Assembly (NCBI GenBank): GCA_019510185.1
Contig: JAEKKV010000014.1
Coordinates: 186,001-250,000 of the forward strand
Length of the DNA: 64,000 bases
Direction: 5' to 3'
Source: Verrucomicrobiota bacterium
GTDB taxonomy: Bacteria > Verrucomicrobiota > Verrucomicrobiia > Opitutales > Opitutaceae
A program made the position numbers and the translations under genes. Positions 17,765 to 27,311 of the stretch are shown one piece after another (the stretch's first letter is position 1; every line of letters begins with the position of its first letter). The notes beneath the pieces are model-generated. The model made no database searches. It was not told the origin of the DNA and was given only the letters and a program-made list of their open reading frames with translations.

Positions 17765-17821
17765 TTTATGTTTTGGTATTTCGACGCCCAGTATGGCGCG
17801 CCGAGAAAATGAACTGGTCCT

Positions 17822-17889
17822 GAAGGACGGACCTCCCGGTCCGTCCTTCGTTTGATACTTCGAAACGATGGCCGGCGCGGACGCCGGCC
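17822..17889. other. Two adjacent perfect hairpins between GloVer and LamG genes
   Basis: The first hairpin has a perfect 12-bp stem (17822-17833 with 17838-17849) and a 4-base loop. The second has an 8-bp stem (17870-17877 with 17882-17889). Neither is followed by a good T-run on either strand. They lie just after the stop of the 1602-aa protein gene, so they may terminate or stabilise its transcript 3' end. Confidence 0.45.
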
Positions 17890-17942
17890 CATACTATAAG
17901 TTGACTCAAAATCGGACGCTGCTGATGGGTGGGCGTCCACGA

Positions 17943-20900
17943 TTACTGGGCGGTGGCGGAAGCAACCGGAGAGTCAGGGCTTTCGCTGGTGGAGCTTCGG
18001 GCGATGATGACGTAATAGTAGGTGGTGCCGGTGGTGAGACCGGTGTCAGTGTAGCTTGCGGTGGTGAGGCCGGTAGCCACGGCGGTGTAGAGGCCGCCGC
18101 TGGTGGTGGCGCGCATCACGTCATAGCTGGTGGCATTCGACACCGTTCCCCAGCTCAGGGCCACTTGGGTGGTACCGGCGGTGGCCGTGAGCGTGGCGGG
18201 CGCGGCGACAAGGCCGGAAGGGCTGGTGGCTATCAGCGAGGTGAGCTCGGTGGCGCTCAGAGCCCTTCCGTAGATACGGAACTCGTCCACCCGGCCCGTC
18301 AGATACGCGTCGGCACTGAACTGCGATTTACCGAGGTAGTTGAGTGTCGTGTTGCCAAGGCTCGACGGCGTCAGTGTCATCGCAGTGTTCTGGCCCGCCT
18401 GAACACCGTCCAGGTAGAGCGTGCCGGTCGCGCCGTTGAGTGTGACGACCACATGATGCCAGCCGCCGATGGGGAGCGCCGTCCCGTCAATGATCTGCTC
18501 AGAGACCGAGGCGGTGCGGATAGCGAAGCGCATCTTGCCGGGGGAGCCGTTCTTCACCGTGAGGAACATGTAGTTCGTCGTGCCGGTGCCGAAGTCGAAA
18601 ACGCGCGCCCAGTTCGCCGTCGCGTCCAGATTCACCCAGGCCATGAGGGTGCAGGTGGTGAGTCCGTTGACCACGCCGGACGGCAGACTGACATAATCGT
18701 CGGAGCCGTCCATATCCACCGTGTTGTTACTGCGGCCAGTGCTCCAAGTCGGGCCGTTGACGAGGGTGCCGGTCCAGCCGTTGCCGGTGGCATCGGCGGC
18801 AGTGGTGCCGCTGGTCTCGTCGAACTTCAGGTAGGCCTTCGGCTGGGTAAAGGTCACCGCGGCCTCGGAGGAGTTCGTGCCTTCTCCGCCGAGATTGGTG
18901 CCAGAGACGACGTAGTAGTAGGTCGTGCCATCAACCGCGGTGGTGTCGGAGTAGGTCGTGGTGGTGACGCCCGTAGTGATCGTCGTGTAGCCGCCACCGG
19001 AGGTGGTGGAACGTTTGATGTTGTAGGTGGTCGCCGTGCTGGCAGCGGTCCAGCCAAGGTCCACCGCGCCGTTCCAACCGATGCCGCTCAGCCCGGTGGG
19101 AGCGGCGGGTACAGGAGGCACGGGGTAGCCGCTTTTTTCGGTCGAGCCGGAGCTCTGCGCGAATGCATTTTGAGCAACGACGACGTAATAATACGTGACA
19201 CCGTTGGTCAGACCGGTGTCGGTGTAGCTCGTGGCCGTGAGTCCACTGGCGACGATCGTGTAGGGACCGCCAGAGGTGGTGGAGCGCAGGACGAGGTAGG
19301 TCGTGGCGTTGGTGACGGCAGTCCAGCTGAGGGCGTTCTGGGTGTCGCCGGCGGTGACGGTCACCGTCGGGTTGGTGAGCCCGGCGTAGAGGCTTGAGAT
19401 CTGGGCGGCGGTAAGGACGGTACCGTAGATATGGAAGTCATCCACCTTGCCGTTGAGATACGGATCGGCGGAGAACTGGGACTTACCGAGGTAGTTCAGC
19501 GTAGTCGATCCGAGTGAGGACGGGTTGAGCGTCATCGCGGTATTTTGGCCGACTTGGGCACCATCGATGTAGAGCGTGCCGGTGGCGCCGTTGAGCGTCA
19601 CAGCGATGTGATGCCAGCCGGCGGCGGTGATCGCCGACGTGCTGTCGATGACCTGCTCGGAGACCGAAGCGGTGCGAATGGCGAAGCGTACTTTGTTAGC
19701 GGAGCCGTTTTTCGGCGTAAGAAACATGTAGTTGGTCGTACCGGTGCCGAAATCGAAGACGCGGGTCCAGTTGGTGACGGAGTTGAGGTAAACCCAGCTG
19801 GTGAGCGTGCAGGTGGTGAGGCCGTTGACGACACCGGCGGGCAGGCTCACGTAATCATTGGAGCCGTCGAATGAGACAGCGTTGGCGAGCGTGCCGGTGG
19901 TCCAGGTCGGGCCGTTGACAAGGGTGCCGGTCCAACCGTTGCGAGTGGAATCGAGGGCGGTAGTGCCAGCGGTTTCGTCAAACTTCAGGTGGGCGACACC
20001 GGTCGCGGCGAGGGTCTGGACATCGGCAAGGGTGAGCGCGCCGCGGTAGATGCGGAAGTCGTCCACCAAGCCGTTGAGGTAAGGATCGGACCACTGGGAC
20101 TTGCCGATATAGTTGAGCGTGGTGGAACCGATGCGAAGCGGGGAGAAATACATGTTTGTATTCTGCCCCACGAGACGGCCGTTGACGTAGAGGGAGCCGG
20201 TGGAGCCGTTCAGGGTGACGGCAACGTGAACCCACTGGCCGGTGGGAAGCGAAGCATCGCCATCGATACCGGTCTCACCGTAGTTGCCGGAGTTGGTGAT
20301 GGCGAAGCGAACCTTGCCGGTGGAACCTGCCTGCGGACAAAGATACATGTAGCGCTCGGTGCCCGAACCGAAGTCGAAGATGCGGGCCCAGGTGCTGGTG
20401 GAATTAAGGTAAACCCAGGTGGCGATGGTGAAATCCGAAAGATCGGACACAACACCGGAGGGAAGCGTGAGGTATTGGCTGGAGGCGCTGGCAAGAGAGA
20501 CCGCGTTGCCAATCTTGCCCGAGGCCCAAGTGGGCGCGTTGACAAGCGTTCCAGTCCAGCCGTTGCCGGTGGCGTCGGCGGCGGACGTTCCGCTGGTCTC
20601 GTCGAATTTCAGTCGCGCGATGAGCGAGGTGCCGATGATGGCGGAGGTCTCGTTGGAGTTTCCCGTCTCACCGGTGGCGGTCGTGGCCGAGACAACGTAG
20701 TAATAAGTTGTGCCGGCAACGACGGAGGTATCCGTGTAGGTGGTCGTCATCAGGCCGGTGGCGAGGGTCGTGTAGCTGCCACCCGAGGTGGTGGCGCGTT
20801 TGACATTGTAGCTGGTGGCGTAGGCCGAGCCCCACCACGAGAGCACGGGCTGTTGCGCGGTCACGATAGCGGTCAGACCGCTGGGATTGGCTCCGGCGGC

Positions 20901-22751
20901 GATGAGATCAAGCGAGGCGGTCAGCGTATCAAAGGGCGGCTGATCCATGTTGTAGTAACCGCTGGGCCGCATCGCGTCGGCATAGGCCTTGGTATAAGGC
21001 GCGGCGAGACCCTTGCGGTTCACGTAGTGGTTGTAGAGCAGATCCCAACCGGGGCGCTGAATACCTCGAGACGGCGAGGAAGGAGCGGTCATGAGCCAGC
21101 CGTCGCTGTTGGCGTAGGGAGCGAAGGGGACGTCGTAGAAGAGGTTGTATTTGGCGACGTATTCGGCGCCGGCGAGGACGCGATTGTTCTCGTAGCCGTA
21201 AAGATCGACGCCCTGGTCCCAAGCCATCTCGCAAAGGGGCCCGAGCAGGGCGATATCAAGAGAGTTGTGGCCTTGGTCGCGGCCGGTTTCCTGAACCTGG
21301 CCGAGACTGCCGGCGTGAAGGTAATTCACGGTGCGATCAATGCAGCCGTTGCCGACGCCACTGTAGAAATAAGTCAGCGCCTGGTTGGTAAGAGTAGCGT
21401 CGTCGCAGAGTACGCCGATGGCGTAGATGGCGTTCAAGGTGCAGAGATCCCAGTTGGCCCAGTAGTGACTGTAAGTCGTGTTCCAATGGGTCGTAAGGAA
21501 GTTATTGGCGTTCACATAGAAGATGTTCCTCATCATGTTCTGGAAGGCCGTGAAATCTGTGGAGGCCCAACCCGGGTAGGTGCGCAGCATTTCGCCAACG
21601 ATGGCGAACTGGTAGGCGTTGAGACTGATCAACGCGATGTTCGTATCACCATCGAGGCCGGTGAGGGTGGAACTCCACGCGTTACAGATGGCGACGGCTT
21701 GGTCGGCATAGGCAATGTCGCCGGAAATTTTCCAGCGCAGGATCGAACCGTAGGCGACGACGATATCGTTGGCGACGATCGTGGTGTTGTTGGTGGCGCC
21801 GCGGACAATCGTGGTCTGGGGACGCGGAGTCCAAGAGGTCTGCGAACCTATCCAGCTCGCGGTGAGAGCCGCATAAGCGCTCGCCCATGGCTCGGTGCCG
21901 AGCGCGACCTTGGTGCGCATGCGCTCGAAGTCGGCGTCGGTGTTGAGCAGGCCGGGATGCAGAAAGATTCCGGCGGCGGGCTTGGTGTAGGCAGTCAGGT
22001 CGACCTGAAAAACACGGTCGCCGGTCTGGGTGGCGATGGTGCCATTGGCCACGCCGTTCACGCCGGAGGTGTAGGCTATGCCTGATGTGTAGGGATTTCC
22101 TCCGGTAGCTCCGTCGCGGATACCGAGCCATTCAAAATAGTCGCCGGAGGTACCGAGGTCGAAGGCATAGGTGGTGTTGGGCGCGAGGACGATGGGAGCC
22201 TTGAACGTGAAGGTGAGATAGGTGCCGGGGCCATTGGCGGTGCCTGAGCTCTGGCCGGGGTTGCCGGAGCCGCCCGAAGCGGCGGTTTCCTGGGTGAGCG
22301 GGATGAACGTGGTGCCGCTGAGAGTACCGACGCGGATGCGGAAGGTGGAGGTGGTGTCGTTGAGGTCGTAGCCGCCGATGTTCGAGCCGCTGGCGGTGTT
22401 GTTGGTGTAACCCGGCATGCGCACGGTGATCGCGTTGAGCGTGTAGCCGTCGGCGTTGGAGCCTGTGGTGAAGGTCTGCCCCTGCGCGGGACGATTGCCG
22501 GCGACATAGGTGGTGCCATCGTTGGCACTGCCGTTATTGGGGCTGCCATTGGCGTTGACGCCGGAGCCGCCGACATTGTCGGCGTCGAAGGTCGCGCCGG
22601 TCCAGTTGCTGATGGATGCTGCGCCCCCGGTCGGGGCGGAAGTGCTGAAGGTGAGCGTGGCGGCGTGAGCGAGGGAGGTCAGCAGGATGAACAAGGAACC
22701 GAGGAGGAAAAGCCCTCCGCGGCTCCGACGATGCGTGGGGTAAGCATTCAT
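17943..22751 (-). CDS. Large secreted protein: alginate-lyase-like domain with three LamG and several FN3 domains
   Basis: A 1602-aa exported protein. Signal peptide about 1-30. Residues 31-260 form a beta-rich region with a DUF-like fold seen in anchored surface proteins. About 265-600 resembles the alginate-lyase (PF05426-type) alpha toroid: GIFLHPGLLNTDADFERM (262-279) begins it, and HYWANWDLCTLNAIYAIG and GQVQETGRDQGHNSLDIALLG carry conserved N, H and Y residues of that fold. FN3 modules (SYNVKRATTSGGSYTT type) and three LamG modules (LKFDETSGTSAAD type) alternate thereafter. LamG copies two and three are very alike. It probably binds and cleaves a uronate-containing polysaccharide at the cell surface. 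No sorting signal is seen at the C-terminus. The ATG at 22751 starts the signal peptide. Confidence 0.75.
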   Translation of the reverse strand: MNAYPTHRRSRGGLFLLGSLFILLTSLAHAATLTFSTSAPTGGAASISNWTGATFDADNVGGSGVNANGSPNNGSANDGTTYVAGNRPAQGQTFTTGSNADGYTLNAITVRMPGYTNNTASGSNIGGYDLNDTTSTFRIRVGTLSGTTFIPLTQETAASGGSGNPGQSSGTANGPGTYLTFTFKAPIVLAPNTTYAFDLGTSGDYFEWLGIRDGATGGNPYTSGIAYTSGVNGVANGTIATQTGDRVFQVDLTAYTKPAAGIFLHPGLLNTDADFERMRTKVALGTEPWASAYAALTASWIGSQTSWTPRPQTTIVRGATNNTTIVANDIVVAYGSILRWKISGDIAYADQAVAICNAWSSTLTGLDGDTNIALISLNAYQFAIVGEMLRTYPGWASTDFTAFQNMMRNIFYVNANNFLTTHWNTTYSHYWANWDLCTLNAIYAIGVLCDDATLTNQALTYFYSGVGNGCIDRTVNYLHAGSLGQVQETGRDQGHNSLDIALLGPLCEMAWDQGVDLYGYENNRVLAGAEYVAKYNLFYDVPFAPYANSDGWLMTAPSSPSRGIQRPGWDLLYNHYVNRKGLAAPYTKAYADAMRPSGYYNMDQPPFDTLTASLDLIAAGANPSGLTAIVTAQQPVLSWWGSAYATSYNVKRATTSGGSYTTLATGLMTTTYTDTSVVAGTTYYYVVSATTATGETGNSNETSAIIGTSLIARLKFDETSGTSAADATGNGWTGTLVNAPTWASGKIGNAVSLASASSQYLTLPSGVVSDLSDFTIATWVYLNSTSTWARIFDFGSGTERYMYLCPQAGSTGKVRFAITNSGNYGETGIDGDASLPTGQWVHVAVTLNGSTGSLYVNGRLVGQNTNMYFSPLRIGSTTLNYIGKSQWSDPYLNGLVDDFRIYRGALTLADVQTLAATGVAHLKFDETAGTTALDSTRNGWTGTLVNGPTWTTGTLANAVSFDGSNDYVSLPAGVVNGLTTCTLTSWVYLNSVTNWTRVFDFGTGTTNYMFLTPKNGSANKVRFAIRTASVSEQVIDSTSAITAAGWHHIAVTLNGATGTLYIDGAQVGQNTAMTLNPSSLGSTTLNYLGKSQFSADPYLNGKVDDFHIYGTVLTAAQISSLYAGLTNPTVTVTAGDTQNALSWTAVTNATTYLVLRSTTSGGPYTIVASGLTATSYTDTGLTNGVTYYYVVVAQNAFAQSSGSTEKSGYPVPPVPAAPTGLSGIGWNGAVDLGWTAASTATTYNIKRSTTSGGGYTTITTGVTTTTYSDTTAVDGTTYYYVVSGTNLGGEGTNSSEAAVTFTQPKAYLKFDETSGTTAADATGNGWTGTLVNGPTWSTGRSNNTVDMDGSDDYVSLPSGVVNGLTTCTLMAWVNLDATANWARVFDFGTGTTNYMFLTVKNGSPGKMRFAIRTASVSEQIIDGTALPIGGWHHVVVTLNGATGTLYLDGVQAGQNTAMTLTPSSLGNTTLNYLGKSQFSADAYLTGRVDEFRIYGRALSATELTSLIATSPSGLVAAPATLTATAGTTQVALSWGTVSNATSYDVMRATTSGGLYTAVATGLTTASYTDTGLTTGTTYYYVIIARSSTSESPDSPVASATAQ

Positions 22752-22859
22752 TGGGGCATGGGGTGGTAACGAAAGTTTTCGGCATGGCTCCCTGCCCTTT
22801 TGGCAATGGCTGCAGTGGGCGGCCGTCAAAGCTGTCCCGAAGCGATTGGGGGAGCTTTC

Positions 22860-23603
22860 TCAGTGAGCGGCTGCCATTTCCTTTTGGCTCGGGGGTAAAG
22901 CGACGTAATCGAACACCAGACAACAGCTGATAGGGAGCGCGTCCTCATAGGCCGGCTTGTCGTTGAGAACGATTCCGAACGCCCGCATGTTTGGGCCCAT
23001 GTGGCGTTCGGAACCGATCGCCTGGCTCCACCTGTTTCCCCGTTGCACCGCCAGTTTGATCTGAAGAATCCCCTCATTTAATTCATACGGCGTGATAATG
23101 GACTGTCCTGCGGCCGCCGGGGTCACCTGACGATTTAAGCTAAGGGCGGCAGGCAAGGACGACAGGTTGATCAAGCGAAAGGTGCCCGGCTTGTGCTCCT
23201 TCGGTAAGTCCTCGAATGCCATGCCCTGAAATGTGGCAGAGGATTCTTCGGAAAGAGGGGTGAGCACAACGATACTGTGAAGGAACTGTTTTTGGATTTT
23301 CACCTCGGCGACGATGGTTTTCACCGGCTTGGTTCCCGGAGGAGCGGAAGGCGGCGGCGGTGTTTCCCGATAGAGTACCAAAGACGAAGTCGCGGGACAG
23401 GGATAGGGCTGCGATAGCGAGGTGGTGGTCGAAAAAACGGGGATTTTTTTCCCATTCAGATCAAAAACGAGGTCTTCCAAAACTCCCTTGGTGTTGAGCA
23501 GGCGAAACGACCTGACCTGCGGCTCGTTTTCAAAATTGGTTTGGGCCCCCGCCGAAAAAGGCAGGAGCAGGCCGAGGACGAAAAAAATGATGCCGGTTTT
23601 CAT
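22860..23603 (-). CDS. Secreted protein of unknown function, coupled to the pseudopilin-like gene
   Basis: About 247 aa. The start MKTGIIFFVLGLLLPFSAGA is a clear signal peptide. The remainder is mostly beta-type sequence with a proline-rich stretch (PPPPSAPPG) near residue 85. I do not recognise the family. The ATG at 23603 overlaps the TGA of the 1215-aa gene by four bases (23600-23603), so the two are translationally coupled and probably act in one process. A longer ATG start at 23624 adds seven residues. A partner or accessory of the pseudopilin-like protein is inferred purely from this coupling. Confidence 0.75.
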   Translation of the reverse strand: MKTGIIFFVLGLLLPFSAGAQTNFENEPQVRSFRLLNTKGVLEDLVFDLNGKKIPVFSTTTSLSQPYPCPATSSLVLYRETPPPPSAPPGTKPVKTIVAEVKIQKQFLHSIVVLTPLSEESSATFQGMAFEDLPKEHKPGTFRLINLSSLPAALSLNRQVTPAAAGQSIITPYELNEGILQIKLAVQRGNRWSQAIGSERHMGPNMRAFGIVLNDKPAYEDALPISCCLVFDYVALPPSQKEMAAAH

Positions 23604-26600
23604 ATATCGGAAGGGCTTAACCAACGAAACGACACCACTTGGAAACGTCGTCCCATGGTTTTGTTGAGAGCGATCGTCAGGGCACCGGGGGCGGTTTCCG
23701 CGCTATCGGTGGTATCCATATAGTCGGGCAGCCGTTGGACCGTGGCTTCGCACCAAGCACGTCCGGTGATACCGCCGGTCACCGGATTCTTAACCTCGCC
23801 ATAGGTGCGGATGAGAAAGGTGTCGGAACGCGCCGATACTATCGGACCGAGCAGGGAAAGCAGATCGGCCTGGGTCAGGTATTTTGGGCAGAGCGCGACA
23901 CGCGCACGAAAACTTTCTTTGATGGCGCTTCCACTGGCGGTGCCTCCTGCGGCCGAATCGACGGATGAAAGCGGACCGCCCAGGTAATGTTCCGTAATCC
24001 ATGCGGTGACCGGCTTGTCCGCGACGGCGACACCGGTGCCGCCACTCCCCCAGGAGGACGCATTCACCTCGGCGGTACCCGACGCCATATTGTCGATGGC
24101 CGCCTGAAGCGTGCCCCTGATCCCGTAATCGTCGGAACTGATCCGCCGATTCACAAACTCGGCGACCGAAAGACTGGGTCCGCGATTCGCGCCTCGCGCC
24201 CGAATTTCGGCGACGATCGTGCGGGCGAGTTCATTTACGATGGAGGCGAGCGGGGCGGATGAGGTGGGGGTCGATAGACTGAGTCCCCGGTTGCCCAAAT
24301 AATTGCGCGTGGTGATCAGCGTCTTGTCCGCCGCCTTGGGTAAATTGCCGCCCGACTGGCTCAGGTTGGCACTGATACGAGGGACGACAGCCAGCGCCCC
24401 CACCCCATCGGTTGAGTCGGCATAGGCAGTGCTTGTCGCGATTTGGTTGGTGCTCGCCAAGACCGCCCGCCATGCCTGCTCCGAAGTGGAGTTGATGTTA
24501 AACGCCCCCTTCACCATCAGGTCGGCGGCCGCCCGGTCGTAGGCCTTGTTGGTGCCTGAAGAAAACTGGATATCCGCCAACGTCGGGTTAACACCGTTTC
24601 GCGCATAATAACTCAATCGCGCATTGGGCAGGGCGCGTCCGGCATCAATATCCGCCTGTGTCCAAGCCGGAATTGCCGGAGACGCACTCGTGGCTGATGT
24701 CTTACTGGGCACACCTGAAACGAAATACTTGTCCCAAAGAGCCCGGTTTAAATGCCAGGAAAGATCATAGATCGCCTGTGCTGCGGTTGTGCCCACGCCG
24801 CTGCCTACATACGGAGATGCTTCATAGGTGTGATCCCGCTGTATGTGAACATCAGCACCTGCATTCCCAAAAGGATAGGTCGAATAGAAACCAAAGGGTG
24901 CAAGTTGCGCGTTCTGAAACTGCCCCAGAGAAAGCAACCGATCGGGCGTTGAAAGTGCGTCGAAGAGGATGGAGGGCGTGTAGGTACTGTCTGCCCATTG
25001 TGAGGCGCCTATGGAACTGAGAAAGCCATAAGGCGTGACCATCAGAGTGATATCGGTTCCGCCCGACGAGCTGGTGGCAAGAACGGAGCCAAAAAGCATG
25101 CTCCCTCGAGTATTGGCACTTTCTCCGGAGGTCATCCGAATCACAGGCGACCGGATATTGGCAGTCGCCAGCCAGCGCATACGGCCACCGCCGCCGGCGT
25201 TGCTTGAAACGAATAGTGCCCCCTTTGGAGCACCTTGTGCACCATTGTCATTATTGCCGTGTTCCTCCATCGTCGTCTGCAGTCGAAATGCGGAGGAAGC
25301 GGCCACGGAATAAGCCGCCCCCATGGTGCCGAGAGAAGTTGGAGCCTTTACCGTAGTCGGATTGCCCGTTGAAAGCACGGCATCAACCGCCGCCTGATAC
25401 CAGCCCGTGGTAGAGGTGATGCTAGTTACACTTCCGGCGGTGCCTAAGACGACATTGAGCGTCGGATTGGCCAAAGTTGAGATCGCCTGGAGCTTGCGAG
25501 TTTCGGTACCAGGAGGTAGGACAGGAGGTGCCACGGCGACCCCGCTGTCCCATAAAACATAATTGGCAACGCCGATGGGACCTCCGCTTCCGGCAGCCGG
25601 AGCCCGGGTCATCGTGTTGCCGCCCGGACTATAGCTCGTTCCCACGCCGCTCGAATCCAATCGGTAAAGGTGAGTTTCCCCAGGGGGAATGTCCTGACAT
25701 ATGATCTTAAAGCGAACAAATCCCCCCGAGCCCGCAGGGGTGCTCGCGCTGAGTTGAGCCAAGGCCATGTCCAAAGTCGCGACCGTGTTTCCGTCGATCT
25801 TGATTTGAATGGCCCCGGAAGGATTGACGCGATAGCCGATCTCGTAAGTCGCAGCCTTGATCGTCGTCGAGTAAGGATTCCACAACCCGACGTTCGGAAA
25901 CAACGCGACTTTGACCTTGCCGGCGCTATCGACATAAAAATCCAATCCCAGACCGGCGTAGTTGATGACCGGATATATGCCCTGCGACGTGGTGGTCGGC
26001 AAAATCGGATCAACCTTTCCGGACACGGGGTTTATCCGCGGAAAAGAACGCAATTGGCCCCACGTCGGAACCGTGTCCGCCGCATTTTCACGCGTAAACA
26101 GCGGATCGGTGTCGGCCGGCCGCGTCGCCGTCGAGGCGGAGGAAGTATCCGCTATGTCCGCGGTAAGGTCTTTTTTCAAACCGCCCGCATAGACGTCCGC
26201 AATAACCCCGTAATTCATGGCGGTGAGGTCATGAAAACGGGTCTTCTCCGCCGTCCTAAGGTTGGTTTGTGCGGAAGAAGCTGAGCCGGCAAAGGCCAGT
26301 TGACTCAGTGTTTGGAGCTTATCAAAGCCAGAAGAATTCGTGGGTGCCGGATAGTCCGTCGACAAAGCGGTGACGGACTTGTAATCATAAGCGACCATCT
26401 CTCCGGCGGAGCGCTGCGCCGTGATGAAGCTGTAAATCTGAAACGCCGCTTGGTCCGAACTCGACTGCGTCGAGTAGCTGTCCCGCAGGTTGACTCGCGC
26501 CTTCATCCCCTCGTCACCCACCCAAAAGGCGTAGCGGCCTATCGTGGTGGGGGTCGTTCCGGTGCCCAAACCGGAAATCGTGCTGGCCGGAACGGTGATG

Positions 26601-27247
26601 TTCACCAATGGCGCCACCACATAATCCGTGGTGGCATTATTGGAATCAACCGTGTTGGGCCCGACGAGTAATTTGGCGGGCGTAGCACTGGATCCGAGAG
26701 TCAGGTCCGAAAGCGCCGTGGCGGTCGCAAGACCACCGGAAACCGTATCCGTCGGGCGGCGGGCAATCGTCTGGTAAATCGAGTTGGCGCTAGACGTGAT
26801 CTGCCCAAAACTGCCGGTCGTCTGCGACCACGTAAAGGTGGCCGCCTCGTTCCCGCTCACCAGCCAGTTCAGCAGGCGCGGCGTCGACTGGGCGATCGCG
26901 CTCGGCTTCTGCCCGTAATTGGCCGCTGCGGAATTTCCATAAACGCCCACCCACCGGGGATTCGCCACGGTGGCGCCATTCGCCAAGTCGGCCGTGGCGG
27001 TCACGCGCTGGTCTGGGCCGGTGTATTTCTGTAACTGCCCGAGCGCAATGTTCAGCGCCAGGAGTGCGTTTTGCCGCGCTTGGGCGAGCTGCTGACTGTT
27101 GGAGGCAACCTGGGTCTCGACACGCGTCAGACTCGCCAGCGAGACCAGCAGCAGAACCAAAAACGACAGCAAGGTAATCGTGATCAGCAACGCGAAACCG
27201 CGTCGAGAGTCCCGGACACCTGAACGAACATAGGGGGTAATAGGCAT
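23600..27247 (-). CDS. Verru_Chthon cassette protein A-like, giant pseudopilin-like protein
   Basis: A 1215-aa protein with a type IV prepilin-like N-terminus: a basic leader, a cleavage site G17/F18, and a hydrophobic helix (about 18-42) ending in TRVETQVAS. It lacks the usual Glu at mature position 5, as in PilX/GspK-type minor pseudopilins. ARQNALLALNIALGQLQK (60-77), PDQRVTA and the WVGVYG motif match Verru_Chthon cassette protein A (TIGR02600), a family found in Verrucomicrobia, as I remember it. The long C-terminal domain should be exported. Other cassette members (B, C, D) are not in view. The ATG at 27247 follows a TTG at 27250. Assembly into a secretion-type pseudopilus is inferred; function is otherwise unknown. 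Confidence 0.83.
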   Translation of the reverse strand: MPITPYVRSGVRDSRRGFALLITITLLSFLVLLLVSLASLTRVETQVASNSQQLAQARQNALLALNIALGQLQKYTGPDQRVTATADLANGATVANPRWVGVYGNSAAANYGQKPSAIAQSTPRLLNWLVSGNEAATFTWSQTTGSFGQITSSANSIYQTIARRPTDTVSGGLATATALSDLTLGSSATPAKLLVGPNTVDSNNATTDYVVAPLVNITVPASTISGLGTGTTPTTIGRYAFWVGDEGMKARVNLRDSYSTQSSSDQAAFQIYSFITAQRSAGEMVAYDYKSVTALSTDYPAPTNSSGFDKLQTLSQLAFAGSASSAQTNLRTAEKTRFHDLTAMNYGVIADVYAGGLKKDLTADIADTSSASTATRPADTDPLFTRENAADTVPTWGQLRSFPRINPVSGKVDPILPTTTSQGIYPVINYAGLGLDFYVDSAGKVKVALFPNVGLWNPYSTTIKAATYEIGYRVNPSGAIQIKIDGNTVATLDMALAQLSASTPAGSGGFVRFKIICQDIPPGETHLYRLDSSGVGTSYSPGGNTMTRAPAAGSGGPIGVANYVLWDSGVAVAPPVLPPGTETRKLQAISTLANPTLNVVLGTAGSVTSITSTTGWYQAAVDAVLSTGNPTTVKAPTSLGTMGAAYSVAASSAFRLQTTMEEHGNNDNGAQGAPKGALFVSSNAGGGGRMRWLATANIRSPVIRMTSGESANTRGSMLFGSVLATSSSGGTDITLMVTPYGFLSSIGASQWADSTYTPSILFDALSTPDRLLSLGQFQNAQLAPFGFYSTYPFGNAGADVHIQRDHTYEASPYVGSGVGTTAAQAIYDLSWHLNRALWDKYFVSGVPSKTSATSASPAIPAWTQADIDAGRALPNARLSYYARNGVNPTLADIQFSSGTNKAYDRAAADLMVKGAFNINSTSEQAWRAVLASTNQIATSTAYADSTDGVGALAVVPRISANLSQSGGNLPKAADKTLITTRNYLGNRGLSLSTPTSSAPLASIVNELARTIVAEIRARGANRGPSLSVAEFVNRRISSDDYGIRGTLQAAIDNMASGTAEVNASSWGSGGTGVAVADKPVTAWITEHYLGGPLSSVDSAAGGTASGSAIKESFRARVALCPKYLTQADLLSLLGPIVSARSDTFLIRTYGEVKNPVTGGITGRAWCEATVQRLPDYMDTTDSAETAPGALTIALNKTMGRRFQVVSFRWLSPSDI

Positions 27248-27311
27248 CAAAGTATTTTGGGTTGTAAGGGCACATGAGTTCGGACCCCTTGCGCCGATAG
27301 CGAAATGTCGC

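Noticed and set aside
18240..20620. Repeated DNA within the LamG gene considered as a tandem-repeat or CRISPR-like array
   Set aside because: The repeats are coding LamG/FN3 modules of several hundred bases and diverge at the DNA level. There are no short identical repeats with spacers.
19989..22085. 698-codon plus-strand frame opposite the LamG/alginate-lyase-like gene
   Set aside because: Gly/Val/Arg-rich sequence with no signal peptide or domain. The minus-strand protein has clear LamG and FN3 units.
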